NCBI RefSeq assembly: GCF_938045465.1
Contig: NZ_CALIBF010000104.1
Coordinates: forward strand, 1-9,135
Direction: 5' to 3'
Length of the DNA: 9,135 nt
From: an uncultured Campylobacter sp.
Lineage (GTDB): Bacteria > Campylobacterota > Campylobacteria > Campylobacterales > Campylobacteraceae
Shown: positions 1 through 6,662 of the stretch, in pieces
How the letters are laid out: the number at the start of each line of letters is the position of its first letter
Position numbering within the stretch: the stretch's first letter is position 1
Position numbers and translations under genes: made by a program
Notes under the pieces: generated by a model
The model's database searches: none
Seen by the model: only the letters and a program-made list of their open reading frames with translations
Told to the model about the DNA's origin: nothing

Positions 1-207
1 AATGCTGCTGAAATTTTACTAGATTAAATAGCTGCGTTAAATTTAAATAGCTAAGCTTTGAAATTTTAAAATTTCGCAGAGCGGATTGGGTAAATTTAAA
101 TTTCATCTCCATAAAATTTCGCCGAATATATCGTTTAAATTTATCGTCTAAATTTCACCCTTGCTGCATTAAATTTTAAAAGCCATGTTTAAATTTAGGA
201 GGTTTGG
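1..207. other. AT-rich intergenic spacer with many AAATTT motifs
   Basis: No gene is visible here. The stretch is dominated by AAATTT hexamers (I count about thirteen in 1-352), including the 14-bp perfect palindrome AAATTTTAAAATTT at 61-74. I see no convincing promoter, tRNA or terminator. Confidence 0.6.
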
Positions 208-249
208 ATGAAACATTTATCAAGCGCAAGTCCGTTTGATAATGCATGA
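208..249 (+). CDS. possible 13-codon small ORF with strong ribosome binding site
   Basis: A near-perfect Shine-Dalgarno AGGAGG (197-202) sits five bases before an ATG that opens MKHLSSASPFDNA, ending in TGA at 247-249. A second ATG (249-251) overlaps this stop as TGATG and opens a 20-codon frame ending at 309-311. The first frame also stays open for 32 further codons after the TGA, to a TAA at 346-348. It could be a leader peptide, a translationally coupled pair, or a decayed gene with one in-frame stop. I recognise no family. A GC-poor hairpin plus T6 run at 270-288 might end a short transcript. Coding status is unproven; the ribosome binding site is the main support. Confidence 0.22.
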   Translation: MKHLSSASPFDNA

Positions 250-321
250 TGGGAAAGAATAAATTTTTCGGGTTTAACGCCCTTTTTTGCGTCATATACA
301 AGGCAAAATAATGCAAATGAG

Positions 322-346
322 AAAGAGCGGAAATACTCCGCTCTTT
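322..346 (-). terminator. rho-independent terminator of the porin gene
   Basis: A perfect 10-bp inverted repeat, AAAGAGCGGA and TCCGCTCTTT, flanks a five-base loop. It lies six bases beyond the porin stop codon, and on the minus strand the stem ends in a T-rich run (CTCTTTCTCATTT). The same hairpin is followed by TTTAAAATTTT on the plus strand, so it may work in both directions. Confidence 0.7.
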
Positions 347-352
347 AAAATT

Positions 353-1744
353 TTAGTCGCCGCTTAGATCAAATTTATACGCAGCCTGCAACCATATCTC
401 GTTCTCGTCGAACTTTCTATTTACGCCGCTAGCGTAGTGGTCGCTTCTCTCAAGCGCAGTGTAGGTTACGCCCAAGCTTAGCCCCTTAACGGCCTTAGGA
501 GCGTAGTTTGCCGTTACCGCCCAGCCCTCTACGTCCATGCTGGTGCCGACCTTTTGGCCCGCAGCCCCGCTAGCATTGATATTATTCGTGCCGCCTACTC
601 TGTCTTGATCGCCTTTTACGTAGTGTAGCGCGGTTTTGAAGCCATCTAGGCCAATAGCGCCGAAGTTGTAATCAAACACGACCTTGTGCGTATCCATACC
701 AGCGTATCCTGTGAATACGAACGGACCTCTAATAGGCAGAGCGGTGTATGATCCCGGGCCGTTGCCGACGCCTAAAATAACGGCATCATCATCGCTAACG
801 GTCGTATAGGCATACGATAGGCCGAATCCGAAAAACTCGCTAACCGAGACTCTTGCGCCGAACATATCGCCGTCAAGCCTTCTTGGCTCCAGCCCTCCGT
901 CTACGCGCGAGCCTTTGTAGTTAAGATCAAATCCCAGCTTCAAAACCTCGCCTACCGGCACTTTTACATTTGCCTCGGCAAGATACAGGTTAACGTCGCC
1001 GTCTTTTAACGCGTTAGCAGGTTTTACGTCCGTTACCGCTGCGTAAGCGCCGGTTAAAGTAGTATAAGGCAAGGATTTGTTTTGAACATATGCGGAGAAG
1101 ATATTTTCAAATTTTACGGCGACCGGACCGGTCATATTACCCAGAATCACCCTATCTTTAAACAAAGGAGCCTTTCCTTCGCCTGCCGGAGCGCCCATAG
1201 CGGTTTTGCTCCTTCCTTGGAATTTATAAAACCATCCGCCCCACAATGTAGTATCGGGGATATCTTTGTTAGATATCGCCACGCCCTCGAAAGCCTCTTT
1301 AAACGCCCTCGTATAGTTGCCAGCAACGAGCGGAGTAACGACATATTGTCTACCCGCCTTTATATCGGTATTTCCTATGCCGTATCCTAGGTATAATTCC
1401 GATAATACCGCACCTTTAGTATACCACTCCTTATCGTAGGCGGTCTTATTGCTTGAGCCTACGTGATACGGCATCAACCAGCCCTGTCCGGTAAGCCCTA
1501 TTCTAAAGCCGTAAAGAGGATCGGTGACATATCCGAGCTCAAGACCCACGCCGAATGCCTCGTAGTCGTTATCGCCCGTAGCGGCTTCGCCTCTATTGTC
1601 TACGGTTTTACTGGCGTAAGTAGTCTTTACCGTTCCGCCAAGCTTACCGTTAGTGATCGCCTCGGCTACGCTATCCGCCGCGCTTAGCGAGGATACCGCA
1701 CATGCGCAAACCGCCGCAGCTAAACTTAGTTTGATGAGTTTCAT
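353..1744 (-). CDS. OprD-family (Opr-type) outer membrane porin
   Basis: This 463-residue protein is probably a beta-barrel channel for small solutes in the outer membrane. Residues 1-22/23 form a Sec signal peptide (MKLIK start, hydrophobic core, cleavage near SLSA/AD). The mature part is rich in alternating amphipathic strands with Tyr/Phe/Gly, as in trimeric porins. The segment with GRQ followed by TPL and then FEGV resembles the conserved OprD-type block of Campylobacterota porins, rather than the classical C. jejuni MOMP. The C-terminus has the expected aromatic strand end (AAYKF) but carries five extra residues, DLSGD. The ATG is supported by AAAGGAGA at 1751-1758, six bases upstream. 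The gene stands alone, with its own extended -10 promoter and a strong terminator immediately after the stop. Substrate cannot be read from sequence. Family call fairly sure; exact subfamily less so. Confidence 0.78.
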   Translation of the reverse strand: MKLIKLSLAAAVCACAVSSLSAADSVAEAITNGKLGGTVKTTYASKTVDNRGEAATGDNDYEAFGVGLELGYVTDPLYGFRIGLTGQGWLMPYHVGSSNKTAYDKEWYTKGAVLSELYLGYGIGNTDIKAGRQYVVTPLVAGNYTRAFKEAFEGVAISNKDIPDTTLWGGWFYKFQGRSKTAMGAPAGEGKAPLFKDRVILGNMTGPVAVKFENIFSAYVQNKSLPYTTLTGAYAAVTDVKPANALKDGDVNLYLAEANVKVPVGEVLKLGFDLNYKGSRVDGGLEPRRLDGDMFGARVSVSEFFGFGLSYAYTTVSDDDAVILGVGNGPGSYTALPIRGPFVFTGYAGMDTHKVVFDYNFGAIGLDGFKTALHYVKGDQDRVGGTNNINASGAAGQKVGTSMDVEGWAVTANYAPKAVKGLSLGVTYTALERSDHYASGVNRKFDENEIWLQAAYKFDLSGD

Positions 1745-1788
1745 TCGTAATCTCCTTTCATAAAGATTTACAAATATTTATAAAATGA

Positions 1789-1817
1789 ATTATATCAAAC
1801 AATCTCGCTGTTTGCGA
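1789..1817 (-). promoter_or_regulatory. sigma-70 promoter of the porin gene (extended -10)
   Basis: On the minus strand TGATATAAT gives a perfect -10 (1789-1794) with the TG extension (1796-1797). The expected -35 position has no TTGACA, but the upstream DNA is T-rich, as is usual for Campylobacter promoters. The predicted start near 1782 leaves a leader of about 37 bases containing the ribosome binding site. Confidence 0.7.
1796..1814. promoter_or_regulatory. inverted repeat in the porin promoter, possible operator
   Basis: CAAACA and TGTTTG form perfect 6-bp arms around seven bases. The repeat sits directly against the -10 box and fills the -10/-35 spacer, where a bound dimeric regulator would block RNA polymerase. 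No known regulator consensus is recognised. Confidence 0.35.
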
Positions 1818-1819
1818 TA

Positions 1820-2110
1820 AAAAAGGGGGAAATTAAAAATAAAATTACGCAACTTTGTAAAGATTAAATTAATGAGTGGCGGAATTTATAGCCCGATTTA
1901 TGATTTCATGCTTTGGCGAATATTTTCGGCTTGCGCCCCGACCTCGACTCGCGGATAAAAGCGATCGAAACCTTAAAATTTTCAAAACGTCAAACCGAGC
2001 CTCCGGATAGAATTTTACTGAAATCAAAGGGTGAAATTTCGCCGCTTTTAAATTTTAAAATTTAAAAAGCTCGTGAAGTTTGCCTCCGAAATTTATCTTT
2101 AAATTTAAAA
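1820..2110. other. intergenic spacer between porin promoter and htpG terminator
   Basis: No supported gene. It contains a 28-codon open frame at 1872-1958 without a good ribosome binding site, and several AAATTT motifs. A long A/T near-palindrome at 2044-2070 is listed separately. Confidence 0.5.
2044..2070. repeat. long AT-rich near-palindrome built on AAATTTTAAAATTT
   Basis: The 14-bp perfect palindrome AAATTTTAAAATTT (2050-2063) is flanked by GCTTTT and AAAAAGC. This makes a 27-base near-palindrome with a single extra A. It is intergenic and is one of four copies of the core palindrome in the window (also 61-74, 8890-8903, 8930-8943). Confidence 0.6.
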
Positions 2111-2138
2111 CGCGGCTACATAGATATATGCAGCCGCG
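2111..2138 (-). terminator. rho-independent terminator of htpG
   Basis: The arms CGCGGCT and AGCCGCG pair over 7 bp. After one mismatch CATA pairs with TATG, closing a GATA loop. On the minus strand the stem is followed by TTTTAAATTT. It lies 41 bases past the htpG stop codon, as expected for a factor-independent terminator. Confidence 0.7.
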
Positions 2139-2179
2139 CGGAATTTTGCTAGCGGATCGAAGCCCTAAATTTAGATAAT

Positions 2180-4021
2180 CTACAGAGCCTTTGCGATCAG
2201 CTCGTTTACGTTTTTGATAAACCCGCTCGGATTTTCCAGCTCCTGCCCCTCGCTAAGGCGCGCCAGATCGTAGATTATCTCGGCTACTTGCGGCAGCATC
2301 AGTTTATCGGCCTGCAGCTTTTTGATGATCTCGTGATCGGCGTTGATCTCCAAAATCGGCTTTATTGGCGGCAGATTGCGGTTTCCCATCTGTTTAAGCA
2401 GCTGCTGCGTCGCAAAATCGGGATCGTTCTCGTCAAAAACAAGACAGGAAAGCGAGCCGCTTAGACGCGATGAAATTTTAACGTCCTTGACGCGTTCGCC
2501 TAAAATTTCTTTGATCTTCGCGGCGATCTCTTTGGCTTGCGGCGTCGCGGCGTAGTCGCTTGCAGCTTCTTGCTTGATCGAAGTCGCATTTTTAACCGGC
2601 GTCTTATCAAACTCAAAAACGCCCGGCATCACGATCGTATCGATCTCATCGTCGCAGAGCAGTACCTCCGTGCCCTCGGCGTTAAATTTCTCGATCAGAG
2701 GCGAGCTTTTAAGCATCGCGGCGCTGTTTCCCGCGATATAATAGATCTCTTTTTGCTCCGCGCCCATTTTTTCCTTATACTCGCTAAGCGTGATGAGCCC
2801 GTCTCGCAGGTTTGATTTGAAAAGACAAAGCTTTAAAATTTCCTCTTTGTTTGCGCCGAAGCCGTAAAGCCCCTCTTTCAAAACCTTGCCGAATAATTCA
2901 TAAAATTTTATGTATTTTTCGCGATCGTTCTGCAAAAGCTTCTGCAGCTCGGATAGAATTTTTTTCACACTCTGCTCGCGAACGTAGGCTAGAATTCGGT
3001 TTTCTTGTAAAATTTCGCGGCTTACGTTTAGCGGCAGATCCTCGACGTCCATTATGCCGCGCACGAAGCGCAGATAGCTAGGTAGCAGCTCTTTGGCGTC
3101 GTCGGTGATGAAAACGCGCTTGACGTAGAGCTTCACGCCGCTTTGATAATCGACGCGGTATAGATCGAAGGGCTCGCTACTCGGCACATAAAAAAGCGTC
3201 GTGTACTCATGCGTGCCTTCGGCCTTTGTGTGGATATAAAACAGTGGATCGCCGCTATCGTGGCTGATCTGCTTATAAAATTCATTGTAATCGCCAGACT
3301 TTAGGCTGCTTTTTGGCAGCTGCCAAAGCGCGCTCGCGCGGTTGATCTGGACGTTTTTGATTTCGCTATGCCCCTGCTCGCCCTCTTTTTGCGCAGGCAC
3401 GTATTCTTCTTTATCCATAAAGATCGGATAGGGGATGTGGTTGGAGTATTTTTTGATGATGCCTTCCAGCCTATATTCGTCCAAAAACTCCTCATCTTTC
3501 ATATGCAGGATTATCGTCGTGCCGAAGTCCTCTTTTTCCGCCTTTTCAACCATGTAGTTGCTCGCGTCGCTGCTCCATTTAAAGGCGTCCTGCGAGAGCG
3601 GCTTGCGGCTGATAACATCGATACGATCTGCAACCATAAATGCCGAATAAAACCCGACGCCGAACTGCCCGATGAGGTTGCTGTCCTTCGCTGCATCGCC
3701 GCTAAGGCTCGCCATAAAGCCCTTCGTGCCGCTGCGCGCGATAGTGCCTAGATTGCTCTCGAGCTCGGCCTCGTCCATACCGATGCCGTTGTCGCCGATG
3801 CTTAGCGTTTTGGCCTCTTTGTCGATCTTTATATCGATGCGCGGCACATACGAAAGCGCCTTATAATCGTCGTTCGTAAGGCTTAAGTAGTTTAATTTAT
3901 CCAGCGCGTCGCTTGCGTTTGAGATCAGCTCGCGCAGGAAAATCTCCTTGTTTGAATAAAGCGAATGGATCATCAAATTTAGCAGATCATTCACTTCGGT
4001 CTTAAATTTTTTCTTTGCCAT
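2180..4021 (-). CDS. htpG: molecular chaperone HtpG (bacterial Hsp90)
   Basis: An ATP-dependent homodimeric cytoplasmic chaperone that remodels client proteins, often with DnaK. At 613 residues it is full length (E. coli about 624). The N-terminal GHKL ATPase domain shows catalytic Glu31 and Asn35 in [17 protein letters not shown] at 77-82, the lid GTIARSGT at 92-99, and GQFGVGFYS at 118-126. The middle domain carries [11 protein letters not shown] with its conserved Arg. The C-terminal part has the usual weakly conserved dimerisation region. The ATG is backed by AAGGA at 4029-4033, seven bases upstream. The gene is monocistronic between its own promoter and a hairpin terminator. Overlapping CIRCE and HAIR-like operators upstream point to heat-shock repression by HrcA and HspR. 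I see no frameshift or missing motif. Confidence 0.97.
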   Translation of the reverse strand: MAKKKFKTEVNDLLNLMIHSLYSNKEIFLRELISNASDALDKLNYLSLTNDDYKALSYVPRIDIKIDKEAKTLSIGDNGIGMDEAELESNLGTIARSGTKGFMASLSGDAAKDSNLIGQFGVGFYSAFMVADRIDVISRKPLSQDAFKWSSDASNYMVEKAEKEDFGTTIILHMKDEEFLDEYRLEGIIKKYSNHIPYPIFMDKEEYVPAQKEGEQGHSEIKNVQINRASALWQLPKSSLKSGDYNEFYKQISHDSGDPLFYIHTKAEGTHEYTTLFYVPSSEPFDLYRVDYQSGVKLYVKRVFITDDAKELLPSYLRFVRGIMDVEDLPLNVSREILQENRILAYVREQSVKKILSELQKLLQNDREKYIKFYELFGKVLKEGLYGFGANKEEILKLCLFKSNLRDGLITLSEYKEKMGAEQKEIYYIAGNSAAMLKSSPLIEKFNAEGTEVLLCDDEIDTIVMPGVFEFDKTPVKNATSIKQEAASDYAATPQAKEIAAKIKEILGERVKDVKISSRLSGSLSCLVFDENDPDFATQQLLKQMGNRNLPPIKPILEINADHEIIKKLQADKLMLPQVAEIIYDLARLSEGQELENPSGFIKNVNELIAKAL

Positions 4022-4043
4022 TATACGGTCCTTTTTGAAAATT

Positions 4044-4070
4044 TTGGCAGATTATATCATGGAGTGCTAA
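4044..4070. promoter_or_regulatory. CIRCE-like HrcA operator with one perfect and one degenerate arm
   Basis: The CIRCE consensus is TTAGCACTC-N9-GAGTGCTAA. The right arm at 4062-4070 matches 9 of 9. With exactly nine bases between, the left arm TTGGCAGAT (4044-4052) matches 5 of 9. The element spans the -10/-35 spacer, the -10 box and the predicted start, the usual position for HrcA repression. Confidence 0.7.
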
Positions 4071-4079
4071 TCTTGTCAA
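4051..4079 (-). promoter_or_regulatory. consensus sigma-70 promoter of htpG
   Basis: The minus strand has TTGACA (4074-4079), a 17-base spacer and TATAAT (4051-4056). This is an exact consensus promoter, unusual in Campylobacter where the -35 box is normally degenerate. The start is expected near 4044, leaving a leader of about 22 bases. The -35 hexamer lies within a small palindrome, TCTTG-T-CAAGA (4071-4081). Such a strong promoter would need repression, which fits the operators found here. Confidence 0.85.
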
Positions 4080-4092
4080 GAGAAGAATAAAT

Positions 4093-4119
4093 AAACTTGA
4101 TATGAATACTATCAAGTTT
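4093..4119. promoter_or_regulatory. HAIR-like inverted repeat, candidate HspR operator
   Basis: AAACTTGATA and TATCAAGTTT are perfect 10-bp arms around seven bases. The HspR-associated inverted repeat (HAIR) is CTTGAGT-N7-ACTCAAG; here CTTGATA-N7-TATCAAG keeps the spacing and the CTTGA/TCAAG ends. The centre lies about 60 bases upstream of the predicted htpG start. In Helicobacter pylori HspR similarly binds upstream while HrcA binds near the promoter. Confidence 0.65.
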
Positions 4120-4260
4120 TGGAAATTTACGCGCATTATACGTGCACGCCCGAAGTATATGAAATTTAAACCCGACTGTGGATTATACAGCGATAACCGA
4201 TCCGAATTTAACGGTGCATCTACGCTAAATTTGCGAATTCTTTTTAGTCGTAGTTTTTTT
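4120..4260. other. central part of the divergent htpG / Sel1-like intergenic region
   Basis: No gene fits. Two further TATAAT boxes occur on the minus strand (4135-4140 and 4182-4187) without good -35 boxes, and could be weak secondary promoters. A T-tract just before 4261 leads into the plus-strand promoter. Confidence 0.4.
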
Positions 4261-4289
4261 TTGAAAATTTCAAAATAAGATGATATAAT
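4261..4289 (+). promoter_or_regulatory. sigma-70 promoter of the Sel1-like gene
   Basis: TTGAAA (4261-4266), a 17-base spacer and TGATATAAT with perfect -10 at 4284-4289 form a strong extended -10 promoter, preceded by a run of T. The start near 4296 gives a 5' leader of about 74 bases before the TTG start codon. The same TGATATAAT core is used by the porin promoter. Confidence 0.75.
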
Positions 4290-4369
4290 CCGCCTGGTTT
4301 CGATGCGGTTTTGATGATAAAAACGGATGTTTAATTAAAACAAAATTTATCGAGCAAAAAGGATTTCAT

Positions 4370-5281
4370 TTGAATAACGAAGAAATCATACAACGCATAA
4401 ATGAGCTTAGAGAAAAGCGGAGCAAAAATTTAAAAAGCCCAAATGAAAATGTCTGCGAGACGGATGCTAATACGGATCTAAATATGGACGTCGCTGTAAA
4501 TTTAGCCGAAAAATCAGACGCAGGTTCGGCTACAAATTTAAGCCAAAAACCGAGCCCTAAGCCCTCCGTCACTACTTTAATGGATAGGCAATCGATCAAA
4601 GACGCAGATCTCCACACTCCGCACAAAAATCGCTCTACGCTGAAAATACTCCCTCTCATCATCGTATATATAGTCGCGGTTTTTATAGCGATAAAAGCGC
4701 CTTTCCGCACAGAAATTTTGAACGAAACCCAAATTCCTATCAATCAAGCAAACGAAGACGCAAATAAAAATCCTAAAGAAATTTCTATTCGCACCAAAGA
4801 CGGCACTTTAAAAATGAAAAATCCTGTAAGATTTCGCGAAGATTGCGACGGCGAAGACGGCGATGCCTGCGCCGTGCTTTCGAGCCTTCTGCTACTAAAT
4901 GGTGAAATTTCGCAAGAAGGCGCCAAAGATCTGCTTAAAAAAGGCTGCTACGAGCTTAACGGCGGCGAAAGCTGCACGAGACTCGCAGGCTACGAGGATA
5001 GAGATTCGCAAAAGGGCAGAAAACTGTACAAAAAAGCATGCAAGCTCGGCAATGGCGAAGGCTGCTTTATGTTCGGTTACGTCGCGTATTTTGACGACGA
5101 TGACAAAGAAACGGGTACGCGATACTTTGAGCGATCGTGTGAGTTGCGATTTGCGGAGGCATGCTATTTTCTAGTAGGAATTTATTCAAATGATCCGGCA
5201 AAATCGCAAAGATATCAGGCTCTGTTTGAAAAATATCAACAAGAAAACGACGATGCGATAATCAGCTTTAGGCGCAGATAA
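4370..5281 (+). CDS. membrane-anchored Sel1/Hcp-like cysteine-rich repeat protein
   Basis: A 303-residue protein of unknown specific role. Residues 1-90 are a charged, low-complexity cytoplasmic region beginning with a short probable coiled coil. Residues about 91-109 form one transmembrane helix preceded by positive charges, so the C-terminal half should be periplasmic. That half has four Cys pairs (159/167, 193/202, 224/232, 257/265) spaced C-x7-C or C-x8-C within alpha-alpha units carrying KKAC and GEGCF-type motifs. This is the disulfide-stapled Sel1-like pattern of Helicobacter Hcp and similar Campylobacter proteins. The start is TTG: AAGGA (4359-4363) lies six bases upstream and no in-frame ATG fits. 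It is transcribed alone, divergently from htpG. Unlike secreted Hcp proteins it is anchored by an N-terminal helix. Fold call good; function unknown. Confidence 0.75.
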   Translation: MNNEEIIQRINELREKRSKNLKSPNENVCETDANTDLNMDVAVNLAEKSDAGSATNLSQKPSPKPSVTTLMDRQSIKDADLHTPHKNRSTLKILPLIIVYIVAVFIAIKAPFRTEILNETQIPINQANEDANKNPKEISIRTKDGTLKMKNPVRFREDCDGEDGDACAVLSSLLLLNGEISQEGAKDLLKKGCYELNGGESCTRLAGYEDRDSQKGRKLYKKACKLGNGEGCFMFGYVAYFDDDDKETGTRYFERSCELRFAEACYFLVGIYSNDPAKSQRYQALFEKYQQENDDAIISFRRR

Positions 5282-5510
5282 TTTTACGGCTCAATGCACT
5301 TTTGCGCATTGCGTTTGCGAGTTTAAATTTGCGCAAATCAAAAGATGTCCTTTGCTCAGCAAGCATACAAATTTTAAATTTTTGCTCAAACCCAAGCGCC
5401 GCGTCAAATTTACACAAACGCAAAAAGTAAAATTCAATCGGTTTATAAACTTAAAACCTCGCGCAGAGGTCGTCTCAAATTTACGCAAACTCATGCTATC
5501 CGGCGCGCTT
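5282..5510. other. convergent intergenic region between Sel1-like gene and murG
   Basis: The two genes end toward each other here. A hairpin CAATGC...GCATTG (5292-5297 with 5306-5311) could help termination but lacks a T-tract on either strand. ATTTGCGCAAAT (5327-5338) is a perfect 12-bp palindrome. A 16-base motif, TCAAATTTACRCAAAC, occurs at 5404-5419 and 5475-5490. No credible gene. Confidence 0.45.
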
Positions 5511-6524
5511 TTAAATTTTACTCATTACGTCGCCAATGATCGCTTGTGCGCCGTTTCGATCCGCAAGCTCAAGCAGTCCTTTGCTCGCGCGCGCCACGTC
5601 GAAGCTCTGAATCAAGCCCAAAATCCGCTCGCCGCTTGCGTCCTGCTGGCGTAAAATTTCGCAAAGCCCGCGCTCTTTAAGAAATTTCGCGTTATAAAAC
5701 TGATGATCCGCCGCTGCGAACGGAAACGGCACAAATATCGCGGGCAGGCCGTTTGCGCAGAGCTCCCACAGCGTGCTGGCGCCGCTGCGTCCGACGCAAA
5801 GATCGGCGCTAGCGATAAGCTCGTGCATGTTTTTGCAAAAGCCCACGAGCTGTACGTCAAGGCCCTGCTGCGCGTAGATCTGCGAGATGCGCTCAAACTC
5901 GCGCTCGCCGCACTGATGGATCACGCCGTAGCCGAGACCCAAAAGCTTAGGCGCAAGCCCCACGGCAAGCGAATTGATAAAGCTCGCTCCCTGCGAGCCA
6001 CCCAAAAAGATGACCGTCTTAAGCGCCGTGCGCGGCCGCGCCGTCTCGAAAAAAATATCCGCGATCGGATAAGCAAACGCGGGCTTTTCATAGGAGCTGT
6101 AAAACGCGCGAGCAAAGGGCTTTAGCAGGCGGTTGAGCCGCCCGCAGACGGCATTTTGCTCGTGGATAAAAAACGGCACACGAGAAAGGATCGCCGCGAT
6201 GGATGCGGGCGCCGAGCTGTATCCGCCCACGCTGATGAGCGCGCGGACGCCGTTTTGCTTTAAAATTTTGCGCGCCGCAAGCGAGAGGTGCAGGATATTT
6301 AGCAGCGAGGCTAGCTTGGCAAGGCCCTTTTTATCGACGACGCCCGAGCTTTGCAGAAAATAGGTGCGCGCAAAAAGCTCGCTGTTTTCAAACCACGCGC
6401 GATCCTGCCCGCGGTTTGAGCCGATAAAGATCGCCTCGATGCCCTGCTTCGCAAGATGGGCGGCTAAATTTTTAGCGATTATCAGATGCCCGCCGGTGCC
6501 GCCGCCGCTGATTGCTATGACCAT
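5511..6524 (-). CDS. murG: MurG, UDP-GlcNAc transferase making lipid II
   Basis: Transfers GlcNAc from UDP-GlcNAc to undecaprenyl-pyrophosphoryl-MurNAc-pentapeptide (lipid I) on the inner face of the cytoplasmic membrane, giving lipid II. At 337 residues it is slightly shorter than E. coli MurG (about 355). It shows the GT-B two-domain pattern: the N-terminal glycine loop GGGTGGH (7-13), SVGGYSS (98-104), HEQNA (121-125), the second glycine loop GGSQGA (175-180), RSGAS (246-250), and the donor-binding stretch from Glu254 to the DHQ ending at Gln275. The ATG is supported by AAAGG six bases upstream (6531-6535). It lies 138 bases downstream of ftsW on the same strand, matching the dcw-type ftsW-murG order, and is probably cotranscribed since I see no terminator between them. 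Confidence 0.96.
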   Translation of the reverse strand: MVIAISGGGTGGHLIIAKNLAAHLAKQGIEAIFIGSNRGQDRAWFENSELFARTYFLQSSGVVDKKGLAKLASLLNILHLSLAARKILKQNGVRALISVGGYSSAPASIAAILSRVPFFIHEQNAVCGRLNRLLKPFARAFYSSYEKPAFAYPIADIFFETARPRTALKTVIFLGGSQGASFINSLAVGLAPKLLGLGYGVIHQCGEREFERISQIYAQQGLDVQLVGFCKNMHELIASADLCVGRSGASTLWELCANGLPAIFVPFPFAAADHQFYNAKFLKERGLCEILRQQDASGERILGLIQSFDVARASKGLLELADRNGAQAIIGDVMSKI

Positions 6525-6662
6525 ACTTTTCCTTTAAATTTATAAAATTTCGCCCCTAAATTTGAGCCTCGACGCGCTTCGGCGCAGAATTTCAAACGCA
6601 AAATTCGCCTCTAAATTTACGCCTAAATTTAAATCGTACTCGCTCCAAAGCCCGCAGAAGCT
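6525..6662. other. ftsW-murG intergenic spacer
   Basis: A 138-base gap, unusually long for a dcw pair. It is made largely of short repeats such as CTAAATTT and CGCC. One small hairpin, GCGC-TTCG-GCGC (6574-6585), is seen but has no T-tract, so it does not look like a terminator. No promoter stands out, leaving cotranscription likely. Confidence 0.45.

Noticed and set aside
3368..3751. 127-codon plus-strand frame inside htpG
   Set aside because: Antisense shadow of a highly conserved chaperone gene; no independent signal.
5291..5494. 67-codon minus-strand frame in the convergent gap
   Set aside because: Composition is driven by AAATTT words (NLK, FKF, NLT); no ribosome binding site and no family resemblance.
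6574..6585. Terminator between ftsW and murG (GCGC-TTCG-GCGC)
   Set aside because: Only 4 bp with no T-run on the transcribed strand, so it should not split the pair.
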